DNA of 6,760 nucleotides from Nitrososphaerota archaeon (GCA_011605715.1 JAAOZO010000045.1:1-6760); one strand, 5' to 3'; shown: positions 1 to 6,760, numbered from the stretch's first letter. The notes: a model not told the origin generated them from the sequence alone. Numbers and translations: made by a program.

Positions 1-2
1 GT

Positions 3-1289
3 TTAGAAAACGTAAAAGAGAGGGTTAGGGATTACAGCTTCGTTAACCAAGACTTTGTTAACGACATAGTTGGTTTAAGAAGGTCTGGGAAAACTTATCT
101 CATGTTTTACATAGTAAAGCTTTTCGAAAACGAATTTGGACGAGAGCAGTTTGTTTACTTAAATTGCGAACATAGAAGCATTTATCCTTTGAAATTGGAA
201 GACCTAAACTATTTGATAACCCTTATTCATCAGGAAGGCTTGTTAAAAAAGAAAGTTTTCTTGTTGTTAGATGAAGTTCAAACTGTAAATGGCTGGGAAG
301 TGTTCGTAAAGAGCGTCTACGATGAATTCAATGGAAAAATAAAGACAATTATCTCTGGTTCTGTTAAAAGCTTACTATCTAGAGAATATGGACGCCTTCT
401 AAGTGGAAGGCACTTAACTGTTAGAAACTTTCCGCTGTCTTTCAAAGAATTTCTAAAGTTTAAGGGTATTGAGGAAACAGATAGAATAACGGAGGAAAGA
501 GAAGCAAAAATAAAAAAGTTAAGCGAAGAATACATAAAATTTGGAAGCTTACCAAAGTTTGTGTTAAGTGGAGAAAAACAGTACCTAGAGGAGGCATTGA
601 ACGATATAATAGAAAGAGATATAAAAAGCAGAGTTAACTTAAGAAAAAAAGAGGTTGTTGATGATTTAGCTACACTGCTTATGGAAAGAGTTTCTTCTTA
701 TATCTCTTTCACAAAGCTAAAAAATATTTTAAATGGCAAGGGTTATAGAATAAGCACAGACTTAGTAATAAGGTATACTTCAACTTTCTCTGACGTCTTC
801 TTGTTTTACTTTTTACCAGTTTTTTCTGCAAAATATTCAAGCATTATAAAAAGTAACAAAAAAGTTTATGTTGCAGACAATGGATTTATTTCTGTATTTC
901 CATTAAAAGTTTCAGAAAATTTTGGAAAGCTGATGGAGAATGTGGTATTTGTAGAGTTCCTTAAACGAGGATTAGATGTGTCTAAGAATCTTTTTTACTT
1001 TAAAGATAACCAACAAAATGAGGTAGATTTCATAGTGAAAAGAGGCTCAGAAGTAGAACAACTTGTTCAAGTAACTTATGCTTCTGGAAAAGATGAAGTA
1101 GAAAGAAGAGAAATTAATTCTTTAATCAAGGCAAGCAATCTACTAAAATGCAGTAACTTACTCGTAATTACATGGAGCTACGAAGATAGAGTAGAAGTAG
1201 AGAACAAAAAAATAAACTTTCTACCTCTGTGGAAATGGTTGTTAATGAAAGATCAAAAATCACTCTACTCAACAAGTTCTTCTATTTAG
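3..1289 (+). CDS. AAA ATPase with DUF4143-like C-terminal domain (5' partial)
   Basis: The frame is open from the left edge, so the ATG at 102 is internal and the true start lies outside the window. Of 428 visible codons, residues 24-31 (GLRRSGKT, bases 72-95) form a Walker A motif that the ATG at 102 would cut off. LLLDEVQ near residue 87-93 is Walker B, with D90 and E91. SGSVKSLLS near 118 and GR at 135-136, followed by PLSFKEFL, match the usual core of the archaeal AAA/DUF4143 family. A winged-helix-like stretch follows (ISFTKLKNIL, then KVYVADNGF). The C-terminus shows E318, NEVDF (about 339-343) and LVQVTY, the PD-(D/E)XK-like pattern of DUF4143; the usual lysine of the third motif is not evident. 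The family is common and often near mobile or defence genes, but its biological role is poorly known. The gene is convergent with the - strand genes to its right. It is intact in the visible part. Family assignment is secure; function is not. Confidence 0.9.
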   Translation, partial: LENVKERVRDYSFVNQDFVNDIVGLRRSGKTYLMFYIVKLFENEFGREQFVYLNCEHRSIYPLKLEDLNYLITLIHQEGLLKKKVFLLLDEVQTVNGWEVFVKSVYDEFNGKIKTIISGSVKSLLSREYGRLLSGRHLTVRNFPLSFKEFLKFKGIEETDRITEEREAKIKKLSEEYIKFGSLPKFVLSGEKQYLEEALNDIIERDIKSRVNLRKKEVVDDLATLLMERVSSYISFTKLKNILNGKGYRISTDLVIRYTSTFSDVFLFYFLPVFSAKYSSIIKSNKKVYVADNGFISVFPLKVSENFGKLMENVVFVEFLKRGLDVSKNLFYFKDNQQNEVDFIVKRGSEVEQLVQVTYASGKDEVERREINSLIKASNLLKCSNLLVITWSYEDRVEVENKKINFLPLWKWLLMKDQKSLYSTSSSI

Positions 1290-1690
1290 TTAAAAGCATC
1301 AGAGATAAGATATTGCCTTAAGAGCATGGTAACTACCCTTTTCCTTTATCCTTATAGAGCCACTAGTGTTTGGAGAAAACAAAGCAATATACTGAACTAG
1401 ACTTCAAGATGGAAAGGGGCAGAGAGCTTTTCAGACAATTTGGAGGTGAACATTAAGGCTTAGAGATTCAGCTTTACTCCTGAAAAAGGTTAACGTTGCC
1501 TTTACGTAAAAATGAACTTTACGAAAGCCTACGTAGAACATTGAATTACATCTAGCAAAGGTCAAGAACTTGAGAAAAATAAAATCTGATATGTAGCATG
1601 AACTTCAAGATTAACATATTTTGTTCGTGCTGAATGCGTTAATACGCAAGCTTTTCATAAGCATTTTTGACTTGTTTAAGTTATCCTTTG
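1290..1690. other. Gene-free stretch, possible faint coding relic
   Basis: These 400 bases lie between the convergent ends of the ATPase gene and the broken transporter operon. No frame on either strand stays open long enough to be a convincing gene. One + strand frame, about 1367-1450 and resuming to 1549, reads like protein (for example MERGRELFRQFGG) but is broken by TAA at 1454-1456 and TGA soon after. On the - strand, a frame of about 57 codons (roughly 1606-1435) lacks any start or recognisable motif. A pyrimidine-rich run near 1336-1351 could help end transcription of the upstream gene, but this is weak. I see no tRNA, no repeat array and no clear promoter. Confidence 0.5.
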
Positions 1691-2305
1691 CTAATGCCGC
1701 AATTTAAGAAGTTCTTTAAACTTAGTTAGAGTCCATGGGATCATTAGAACAATACTGCTTATCATAATTAACTGAGCCTTAAAAGAACTTCCCTTCGGCA
1801 CCAAGTATACTCTTGTAGTGAGCTCACATGAAAGATAAACTAGTTCTGATGGTGCAGTAACTACAACGGTACAATTGGTAGCTTTTTCAAAATAGATATT
1901 CTTTGATACGACATTACTTAAATTTGAGCTCCACAACAACATGTTTGGATTGTTTCCTAAAAATGCATCAAAAACAGTTATATTTCTAAGTGCAACCTAA
2001 GCTTCATAACCTTCAAGATTTGGAAACCTTTCACTAACTCAAGAGGAAGCCCAGCTCATAAAGTAGCTTTCTGATACGTTAAGAAGATAAACACGCATGT
2101 TGTTGTTGGCTCTAACTGAAACAAAAAGTTCTTCTTGTGGAGATATTGGTGCATTTGAAAATATTTCGAAAGATTTTAAGTGTAGTTGCTCTTCACCTGA
2201 AGCCTGGCCTATTCGACCTGGAGGAAAAGATGCAGCTACAGCTAAAGCTAGTCCTACCATAAAAAGAATAGCTCCTAGCCTACCAATGATTATTGTTGAC
2301 TTCAT
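1691..2305 (-). pseudogene. Signal-peptide, C-terminally membrane-anchored protein; two in-frame stops
   Basis: A single reading frame runs from the ATG at 2305 to the TAG at 1693-1691 (204 codons) but is interrupted by TGA at 2041-2039 and TAG about 14 codons later, near 1999-1997. Both halves are clearly one protein because the frame never changes. The N-terminus is a signal peptide or anchor (hydrophobic residues 5-26, LGAILFMVGLALAVAASF). The middle looks extracellular and carries NXS/T sequons. The C-terminus has a hydrophobic segment (LIMISSIVLMIPW) and a basic tail (KLLKLRH). The start overlaps the stop of the permease frame as ATGA. Archaeal ABC-2 operons often end with such an exported partner, so an accessory role is an inference. 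I do not recognise the family. The two stops could in principle be recoded, but the neighbouring genes are also broken, so decay is the simpler reading. Confidence 0.75.
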
Positions 2306-3089
2306 AATTCCAGCCTCTTTTGAAAGTAGGCATACCCTACGATAAAGATTAAGGCTACAAGGAAGTATCCCATAGCGACGTACAATAAAACTTCAGAAAA
2401 ACTTGGAATCCAAACTCTGCTTTTGCTTTGGTTGTAGTACATATGTAAGGCTATAGAAGGGTTAAATACTGAATAGACTTTAAGGCCCAAGTTTGATTCA
2501 GGAGAAGAAGAAAGCATAATAGGAATAATAAGCATTGAGAACAAGAAGTATGCGCCAATCCAGCTGCTAAGGAAAGCCCGCTCTTTTTTGATACTAGTAC
2601 AACCAAAAGTAAGAAACCAGACAACAAAAACGGAAAGCAGAGATCAACCACATAAGTTAAGACGACCGTAAAAAAATATTTGCGAAGAACATCTGGAACC
2701 AATATTAGAAGTGAAAAAACGTGAACTCCTAACAGCAAAGCTGTTGCAAGGCCCAATGCAGAAACAAGCTTTATGGTTAAGATCTGGCGTCTTCTCAATG
2801 GATAAGAAAAGAAGGTTTGAGCAATGCCTCTCTCTAAATCATACCCTATTCCATAAGATATGTTCTTAAAAAGAAAGATCGTAAAGAAAAACATAGGTAA
2901 TCCATTTATTGAACTTGCAAAATCATATGCGAGGTATTCTCCTGTTCTTGCATAAGAGATTGAGACTGGGTTTGAGAGAACAAATGTTCCAAAGGCATAA
3001 AGAAACGCAAATACTTCAGGAATTGGGAACCTATAGTCTTCATTTAATGTCATTGTGAACATTTCTACAATAGAACTGTTCTTATTCAT
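2302..3089 (-). pseudogene. ABC-2 type transporter permease, frameshifted
   Basis: The frame from ATG 3089 encodes a hydrophobic protein that loses its sense after SLAAGL near 2556 and then stops at 2451. A second frame picks up at about 2560 (AYFLFSMLIIPIM) and runs to the TGA at 2304-2302. One extra G in the GG near 2555-2556 would join them as SLAAGLGAYF and give about 262 residues, the usual size for this family. The restored protein would have about six membrane segments: near the N-terminus (VFAFLYAFGTFVL), at MFFFTIFLF, two in the middle (ALGLATALLLGVHVF and the FLLSGFLLLVVLV region), one at the repair point, and one at the C-terminus (VLLYVAMGYFLVALIFIVGYAYF). SYPLRRRQILTIKLV is the typical cytoplasmic loop of ABC-2 permeases. 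It sits between the ATPase and the exported protein with ATGA overlaps on both sides. The substrate cannot be read from the sequence. Confidence 0.82.
2314..2317 (-). promoter_or_regulatory. Ribosome binding site of the signal-peptide protein
   Basis: GAGG lies 8 bases before the ATG at 2305. It supports that start inside the end of the permease gene, where initiation would be coupled to termination at the ATGA overlap. Confidence 0.5.
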
Positions 3090-3097
3090 CTTTTGGT

Positions 3098-3103
3098 CTC
3101 CTC
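3098..3103 (-). promoter_or_regulatory. Ribosome binding site of the permease gene
   Basis: GAGGAG stands 8 bases before the ATG at 3089, inside the last codons of the ATPase frame. It fixes the permease start and indicates translational coupling. Confidence 0.55.
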
Positions 3104-3795
3104 GTTTTTCACAGCAAGTTTGAAAAGCTCTTCAAGAGAAGCCGTGCTGCTTTCCATTCCAGTTATCTTAGCTCCAAGTTTTTAGCAATGTCCAATATAT
3201 CACTATACACATGGTTGTAGTCCTCAGAAGTTACACCGATAAGAATACTTCTAACGTCTGCTTCAATATGAGCAACATAACTAAGCTTTTTTACCTCAGC
3301 AGCAAGCTCCTCAGGTTTGTCGGTTGAAACTCTAACAAGCTTTGTCTTCAACTTATTCAGAAGATCATCTAACTTGCCTGAGGCCCAGACTTTTCCCCTG
3401 TTAATTATGACCATGGAATTGCAAACTCTACTTAGTTCGAAAAGTATATGCGAAGAGATTAAGAATGTTATTTTTTTGTCCCTATTTAGTTTTAAAATTA
3501 AACTTAGTAAATTGCCTCTAGCTTCAGAGTCGAGGTTTGCAGTAGGCTCATCAGCTATTATTAGACGTGGTTCGTGAACCAAAGCATGTGCTACTGAAAA
3601 CTTTTGAAGCATTCCAGCGGATAATCCTTTTATAGGTTTATTCTCAGAGCCATATAATCCTACTTCTAGTAAAACTTCTTTTGCTCTATACTTTGGCTTG
3701 CCAAATATCCTACAAGCTCTTTCTAAATATTCGATTACCTTATAACTTGTGGGGAAGCAAGCTCTTTCGTAAACAACACCTATTTGATATCTATT

Positions 3796-3827
3796 TTCTT
3801 CTCTAAACGTTCGCGTTTAGAGAAGAA
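3796..3827. repeat. Perfect 14-bp inverted repeat with 4-base loop
   Basis: The arms TTCTTCTCTAAACG (3796-3809) and CGTTTAGAGAAGAA (3814-3827) are exact reverse complements around TTCG. The element lies inside the broken ABC ATPase gene, exactly where the ATP-binding half is missing, and its distal arm supplies the in-frame TAA. The arm at 3796-3809 (minus strand) reads TFREE in the ATPase frame and seems to be original coding sequence; the other arm looks like its inverted copy. It is not followed by a T-run, so a terminator role is unlikely. Confidence 0.9.
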
Positions 3828-3871
3828 CTTTGTTGGTCTTTAAAACTTCAAAAGGCTCTCTAAGGTAAAAG

Positions 3872-4618
3872 TTAACAGACTTTGCTCCATTGCTTAACTA
3901 AAATTTCGGAAATCTTCTTTTCACTGCTAATTACTTCTTGTTGAGTAAAAGCAGGTTTCCATGTTCCTTCATAGAGCGCATCGGTTACAACTAGAATAGC
4001 AGCAACTTTGGATTGCCTATAGATTGACAAACAGAACATTGCAGAGCATTCCATTTCAACAGCCAGCACGCCCAATCTTGAGTAAGAAACTACTTTATCC
4101 ATAGTCTCTCTAAATGGTGCATCTGTTGTCCACACTCCACCTTCCTTATACTGAACACCAACTTCATCTAAGATTGCTTTGAGCTTCTTTAGAAGGTTAG
4201 CAGAAGGCTTTGCTTGCGCACTTGGTGGCAAGTAATGGTAGCTTGTTCCTTCTTCTCTAATAGCGAACGTTGGAACTAACGCTTCACCAACGTTAATTTT
4301 TGGACTTATGGAACCTGCCTCGCCGAAAATTATTTGCTTCTTAATTCCAGCAGCAATTAGTGCTTCGGCTAAAGAAACGGTTGCTGGAGCTCCAAAGTAT
4401 GAGTGAAAGACTGCAAGCCCATCAGCTGTAGCAAAGAACCTTTTTGCCCCAATAAGTCCTTCTTCTTTTTCTATTCTAATATGAGATGAAGCTACAGATT
4501 TCATCCACTCGTAAACACGACGGATAAAGACGATTATTCCAAGTTTCACAAAACTTAGTTCTCTTGGAGCAAACTCTTCCGGTTTTACGATAGATTCTTC
4601 GTTTGAAAGCCACTCCAT
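3872..4618 (-). CDS. Nucleoside phosphorylase, PNP/UDP family
   Basis: The protein of 248 residues belongs to the PNP_UDP_1 superfamily, which splits the N-glycosidic bond of nucleosides with phosphate (or water in nucleosidases) in cytoplasmic purine, pyrimidine or methylthioadenosine salvage. Motifs seen in order: SIVKPEEF near 9-16, GAPAT (76-80), FGEAGSI (98-104), EGTSYHY (123-129), TTDAPFRE (164-171), VEMEC with the ribose-binding EME-type residues (187-191), and VTDAL (211-215). The aspartate in the last motif resembles that of purine-type enzymes, but the usual N-terminal GDPxR phosphate motif is not evident, so the substrate is open. The frame is open to a GTG at 4648, but a TATA box at 4657-4649 ends next to that GTG, so transcription must start downstream of it and the ATG at 4618 is chosen. 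Length is normal and no lesion is seen. The broken ABC operon follows at once on the same strand. Confidence 0.88.
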   Translation of the reverse strand: MEWLSNEESIVKPEEFAPRELSFVKLGIIVFIRRVYEWMKSVASSHIRIEKEEGLIGAKRFFATADGLAVFHSYFGAPATVSLAEALIAAGIKKQIIFGEAGSISPKINVGEALVPTFAIREEGTSYHYLPPSAQAKPSANLLKKLKAILDEVGVQYKEGGVWTTDAPFRETMDKVVSYSRLGVLAVEMECSAMFCLSIYRQSKVAAILVVTDALYEGTWKPAFTQQEVISSEKKISEILVKQWSKVC

Positions 4619-4648
4619 GCTCTTTCGATAAAGAAGTACGTAAAGCAC

Positions 4649-4663
4649 TTTTATAAATCTCTT
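4649..4663 (-). promoter_or_regulatory. BRE/TATA promoter of the nucleoside phosphorylase
   Basis: On the - strand AAGAGA (4663-4658) followed by TTTATAAAA (4657-4649) is a good archaeal BRE plus TATA box. About 25 bases downstream puts the transcript start near 4628-4624, giving a very short leader before the ATG at 4618. The stop codon TAA (4653-4651) of the upstream gene relic is part of the TATA box. Confidence 0.65.
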
Positions 4664-5060
4664 ATGTCATCTATAATTTCATCTTCAGTTAGTTTTACTT
4701 CTACATTAGGACAAGTATGAACTAATTCGTTCACTTTTATCTTTTCTTTAGATTTATAAGTTCTAAGAATAAACTTAACAGTAATGCAAAGAAACTTAAG
4801 AGAAAGTGTTAAATCTTCACTTGAGCTAAAGAGCCTTTTTAGTGTATTTACCTTTCCTACGTGTAGAAAAAGGAACTGTGCTCAACGGCTTACTTGTCAA
4901 GGAAGAAACTAAGTATTTCAGTAGAACATGGTTAAGGATTTCGAACGCTACATTTAGAAAAAGCTTAGTTCACTCTAGTTTTCTTCTATTAATATAATGA
5001 TGAAAGTGCTACCTTAACTGCCTTCTTGTACTTCTAGATCAGTCATGTTAGTAGCAAATT
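4651..5060 (-). pseudogene. Relic of an unrecognised gene, several frameshifts
   Basis: From 4881 to the TAA at 4653-4651 one frame of 76 codons reads like a real protein end (for example KIKVNELVHTCPNVEVK, then EDEIIDDIRDL) but has no start codon. A second frame from 4969 to 4826 reads NVAFEILNHVLLKYLVSS and then PFSTRRKGKYTK. Removing one A from the A5 run near 4840-4836 joins the two as KGKYTKRLFSSSEDL. Further up, short stretches in other frames (NMTDLEVQ near 5046-5023, KYKKAVKVALSSLY near 5032-4991) look like earlier parts of the same gene, separated by stops. The joined product is basic with hydrophobic helices. I do not recognise the family; a transposase remnant is possible but no catalytic motif is visible. 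Confidence 0.55.
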
Positions 5061-5162
5061 TTGGCTAGTTCAGCTACTCATAAGGTAAACAGAAGTTAGG
5101 ATAGTGCAGGGAAAATTCACTTTAGCTATGAGTTTAGTTTTTCACGTCGGCAAAGTGCGATT

Positions 5163-6760
5163 CTAAGTTATTAAGAATTTGCGTTTCAGTTTCAAGAAAA
5201 AGCCAAGCAAAATAAAAGCTAATACGAGAAACGAAGCTACTAGTAAAATGATGAAAAATTTTTCCTTTTCGTCTGGAGTATAGCCTTCCTTCAGGTACTC
5301 AGAGATTCCGCTTAGTAGCTCGTTGCTGTTTAACAAACTATCTGCACTGAAAAGTACAACACCATTTAATTTACTTTTGTTAAAAACATAATCCATTTGT
5401 TCCTTTAAGCCATTTTTATTGAGTAGCCATGCTCCTATTCCAATGTAAACTTTACTTGGATCCTGAGTAACTTTTACTTCATCGTCCACGTAGAGCTTAA
5501 ATTTATTAAAATCTGAAGTGTAAGCCATAGTACAAACGAAATCAACGTAGTTGCTTGAGATCCATTTCTTCCAATCTTGAAGCTGGTACCTTAGGCTACT
5601 TCCTACTCCCTGTAAGTCGTAAACTGGGAAAACTGCTGCTGACACGTAGAGAGAAGTGTTCGTAGACTTAGTTAGCTCATGTACTTTCTTAACGAGTTCG
5701 CTAACTTCTTCTCTGACAAAATTGTTCCAAAGGTCCATGTTTGATTCTGGGTCCTTGTTGTAAGTTTGTCTAAATTTTTCTTCAGATGCTTTACCTAATG
5801 CATTTGGAGGAACCCTTATCCTATCCAGCTGTATTCCGTCAACTTTATAGTTTGAGACGATCTCTTTCACAATGCTTAGTAGCCTTTCCACATATTCTTC
5901 AGAACCAGGATCTGCCCACCCTAGCATTCCTCCATCTTGATCGTACAAAGCCTGATCTTTATGAGAGAGAAGATAAAAGTTTGGAGTATCTTCACCTTCA
6001 GATAGTGCGTTGATGTATACGTGTAAGCTAATGTTGTATTTTCTTGCTGCTTCGCAAACTTCTTTAAGAACATCCCAGTTATATTTTTTGTTTAATGGCG
6101 CTACTGAACTATTATAGTAAACATATCCCCACGGGTCCTTAGCTAAGAAGAATATTGTGTTAACTCCTGCCTTACTCAGTCTCTCCATCGCATCGTAAAC
6201 CTGATTTTTCCATGTGTTGTAATCTGAACTCCAATAATCAGAATACATTCCCAACCATGCTGCAACCACTTTCTTATTTTCTCCAGCAGTAGCATTTAAG
6301 TAATAAAATTTTTTAACCAAGGCGATGAAGTAGTTCCAGTTCCAGTAATTCCCAGGATCATAATGATGGCTTACTCCACCTCCTAAGCTTGGATTTTTTG
6401 GATCTGGAACTTGGTAATGTCCAATTATCCCGCTTCCATTGTTTGGGTCTTCAGGAGCAATGCCTTCCCAATGAACTATCGAAATGTTGTACTTCTTGCA
6501 AAGATATGCAACAAGCTTTGCTGACGCAACATATTCTTCATCTGTAAACATATCTTTGTCTGCAAATCCAGCATGTTCAATTCCAATAGAATGCACGTTG
6601 TACTTCCAGTTTCCAGTATGCCAGGCAATATCTTTTTCCTTTACCATTTGATATACTTTTCCATTGTAATCAACTATGTAATGTGTGCTTGCTTTTTCTG
6701 TTTCATCCTGAAACCACGTTAACGCAGCATCATCAGAGCCCTCTATGTCATGAATTACAA
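5163..6760 (-). CDS. Membrane-anchored amidase plus GHL10-type glycoside hydrolase fusion (5' partial)
   Basis: The frame is open to the right edge (531 visible codons from 6758), so the ATG at 6647 is internal. Residues 1 to about 155 form an Amidase_2 (N-acetylmuramoyl-L-alanine amidase) domain: VIHDIEGS with zinc ligand H3, AWHTGNW, SIGIEH with E61, GH at 113-114 and HYDPG with D134, the AmpD/Streptomyces-type H-H-D set. This family cuts the bond between N-acetylmuramic acid and L-alanine in murein. Residues about 165-480 match the GHL10/DUF187 TIM-barrel family: AAWLGMYSDYW, GVNTIFFLAK, ISLHVYINAL, and DGIQLDRIRVP (307-317) with the likely catalytic aspartates. A single transmembrane helix (501-523, FFIILLVASFLVLAFILLGFF) with a basic tail ends the protein, and at least six NXS/T sequons dot the ectodomain, so it probably sits on the outer face of the cell membrane. 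An N-terminal signal peptide would lie outside the window. Domain calls are strong; the substrate is inferred. Confidence 0.88.
   Translation of the reverse strand, partial: VIHDIEGSDDAALTWFQDETEKASTHYIVDYNGKVYQMVKEKDIAWHTGNWKYNVHSIGIEHAGFADKDMFTDEEYVASAKLVAYLCKKYNISIVHWEGIAPEDPNNGSGIIGHYQVPDPKNPSLGGGVSHHYDPGNYWNWNYFIALVKKFYYLNATAGENKKVVAAWLGMYSDYWSSDYNTWKNQVYDAMERLSKAGVNTIFFLAKDPWGYVYYNSSVAPLNKKYNWDVLKEVCEAARKYNISLHVYINALSEGEDTPNFYLLSHKDQALYDQDGGMLGWADPGSEEYVERLLSIVKEIVSNYKVDGIQLDRIRVPPNALGKASEEKFRQTYNKDPESNMDLWNNFVREEVSELVKKVHELTKSTNTSLYVSAAVFPVYDLQGVGSSLRYQLQDWKKWISSNYVDFVCTMAYTSDFNKFKLYVDDEVKVTQDPSKVYIGIGAWLLNKNGLKEQMDYVFNKSKLNGVVLFSADSLLNSNELLSGISEYLKEGYTPDEKEKFFIILLVASFLVLAFILLGFFLKLKRKFLIT

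Larger units (their letters stand above)
3086..3890 (-). pseudogene. ABC transporter ATP-binding subunit, truncated and frameshifted
   Basis: Between 3816 and 3163 one frame carries most of an ABC ATPase: the Q-loop region (YQIGVVYER), signature LSAGM (3624-3610), Walker B with D-loop (LIIADEPTANLD) and H-loop (ISSHI). The frame continues upstream of the methionine at 3612, which lies inside the signature and is not a start. Upstream there is a TAA at 3819-3817 inside a perfect inverted repeat, then only about 25 further sense codons (VNFYLREPFEVLKTNK) before the phosphorylase gene. No GxGxxGKT motif exists anywhere, so the Walker A part is missing. At the other end the frame stops at 3163. 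One more A in the A5 run (minus strand, 3183-3179) would instead read KKLGAKITGMESS, then SLEELFKLAV, to TGA 3088-3086, a typical ABC C-terminus that overlaps the permease ATG as ATGA. The product cannot bind ATP normally. The start at 3890 is a guess. Confidence 0.85.

Noticed and set aside
317..535. A - strand frame of 72 codons
   Set aside because: It lies opposite the conserved AAA core of the + strand gene.
2097..2345. A + strand frame of 82 codons
   Set aside because: It is the mirror of the signal-peptide gene and the end of the permease on the - strand, with no own motif or ribosome binding site.
3317..3577. A + strand frame of 86 codons
   Set aside because: It lies opposite the ABC ATPase core, whose motifs prove the - strand is coding.
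3796..3827. The hairpin as an intrinsic terminator
   Set aside because: Neither strand has a T-run right after the stem, and it lies inside a gene rather than after one.
4996..5002. ATGATGA, like box C of a C/D guide RNA
   Set aside because: No CTGA box D or D' lies at suitable distance downstream, and the sequence is inside the gene relic.
5786..6013. A + strand frame of 75 codons
   Set aside because: It lies opposite the conserved core of the GHL10-like domain.

Overview
The window looks like a piece of an AT-rich archaeal chromosome, most likely a thermophilic member of the Thermoproteota. This is an inference. It rests on AGA/AGG-dominated arginine codons, a BRE/TATA-type promoter in front of one gene, ATGA start-stop overlaps with GAGG-type ribosome binding sites, and a DUF4143-type archaeal ATPase. 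No RNA gene, CRISPR array or complete insertion sequence was seen.

Layout from left to right. (1) Positions 3-1289, + strand: an AAA ATPase with a DUF4143-type nuclease-like C-terminus, open to the left edge and otherwise intact. (2) Positions 1290-1690: about 400 bases without a convincing gene. (3) Positions 1691-3890, - strand: a three-gene ABC-2 type transporter operon in the order ATPase, permease, signal-peptide protein. Every gene is broken. The ATPase has lost its Walker A region, carries a perfect 14-bp inverted repeat with an in-frame stop at the lesion, and has an A-run frameshift near its end. The permease has one frameshift. The third gene has an in-frame TGA and an in-frame TAG. 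The ATGA junctions between the three genes are still recognisable. (4) Positions 3872-4618, - strand: an intact nucleoside phosphorylase of the PNP/UDP family with its own TATA box. (5) Positions 4651 to about 5060, - strand: the frameshifted remains of an unrecognised gene. (6) Positions 5163-6760, - strand, open to the right edge: a large cell-surface enzyme that joins an N-acetylmuramoyl-L-alanine amidase domain, a GHL10/DUF187-type glycoside hydrolase-like domain and a C-terminal membrane anchor.

The two most notable things are as follows. One is a membrane-anchored enzyme with two predicted murein-active domains in what looks like an archaeon, a group that does not make murein. The other is a cluster of decaying genes between intact neighbours. 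Five or more lesions fall in about 2.6 kb of broken genes, while about 3.6 kb of intact genes, which also contain long A/T runs, show none. This argues for real gene decay rather than random sequencing error, but reads are needed to prove it. The transporter, if it ever worked with its neighbours, is probably not functional now.
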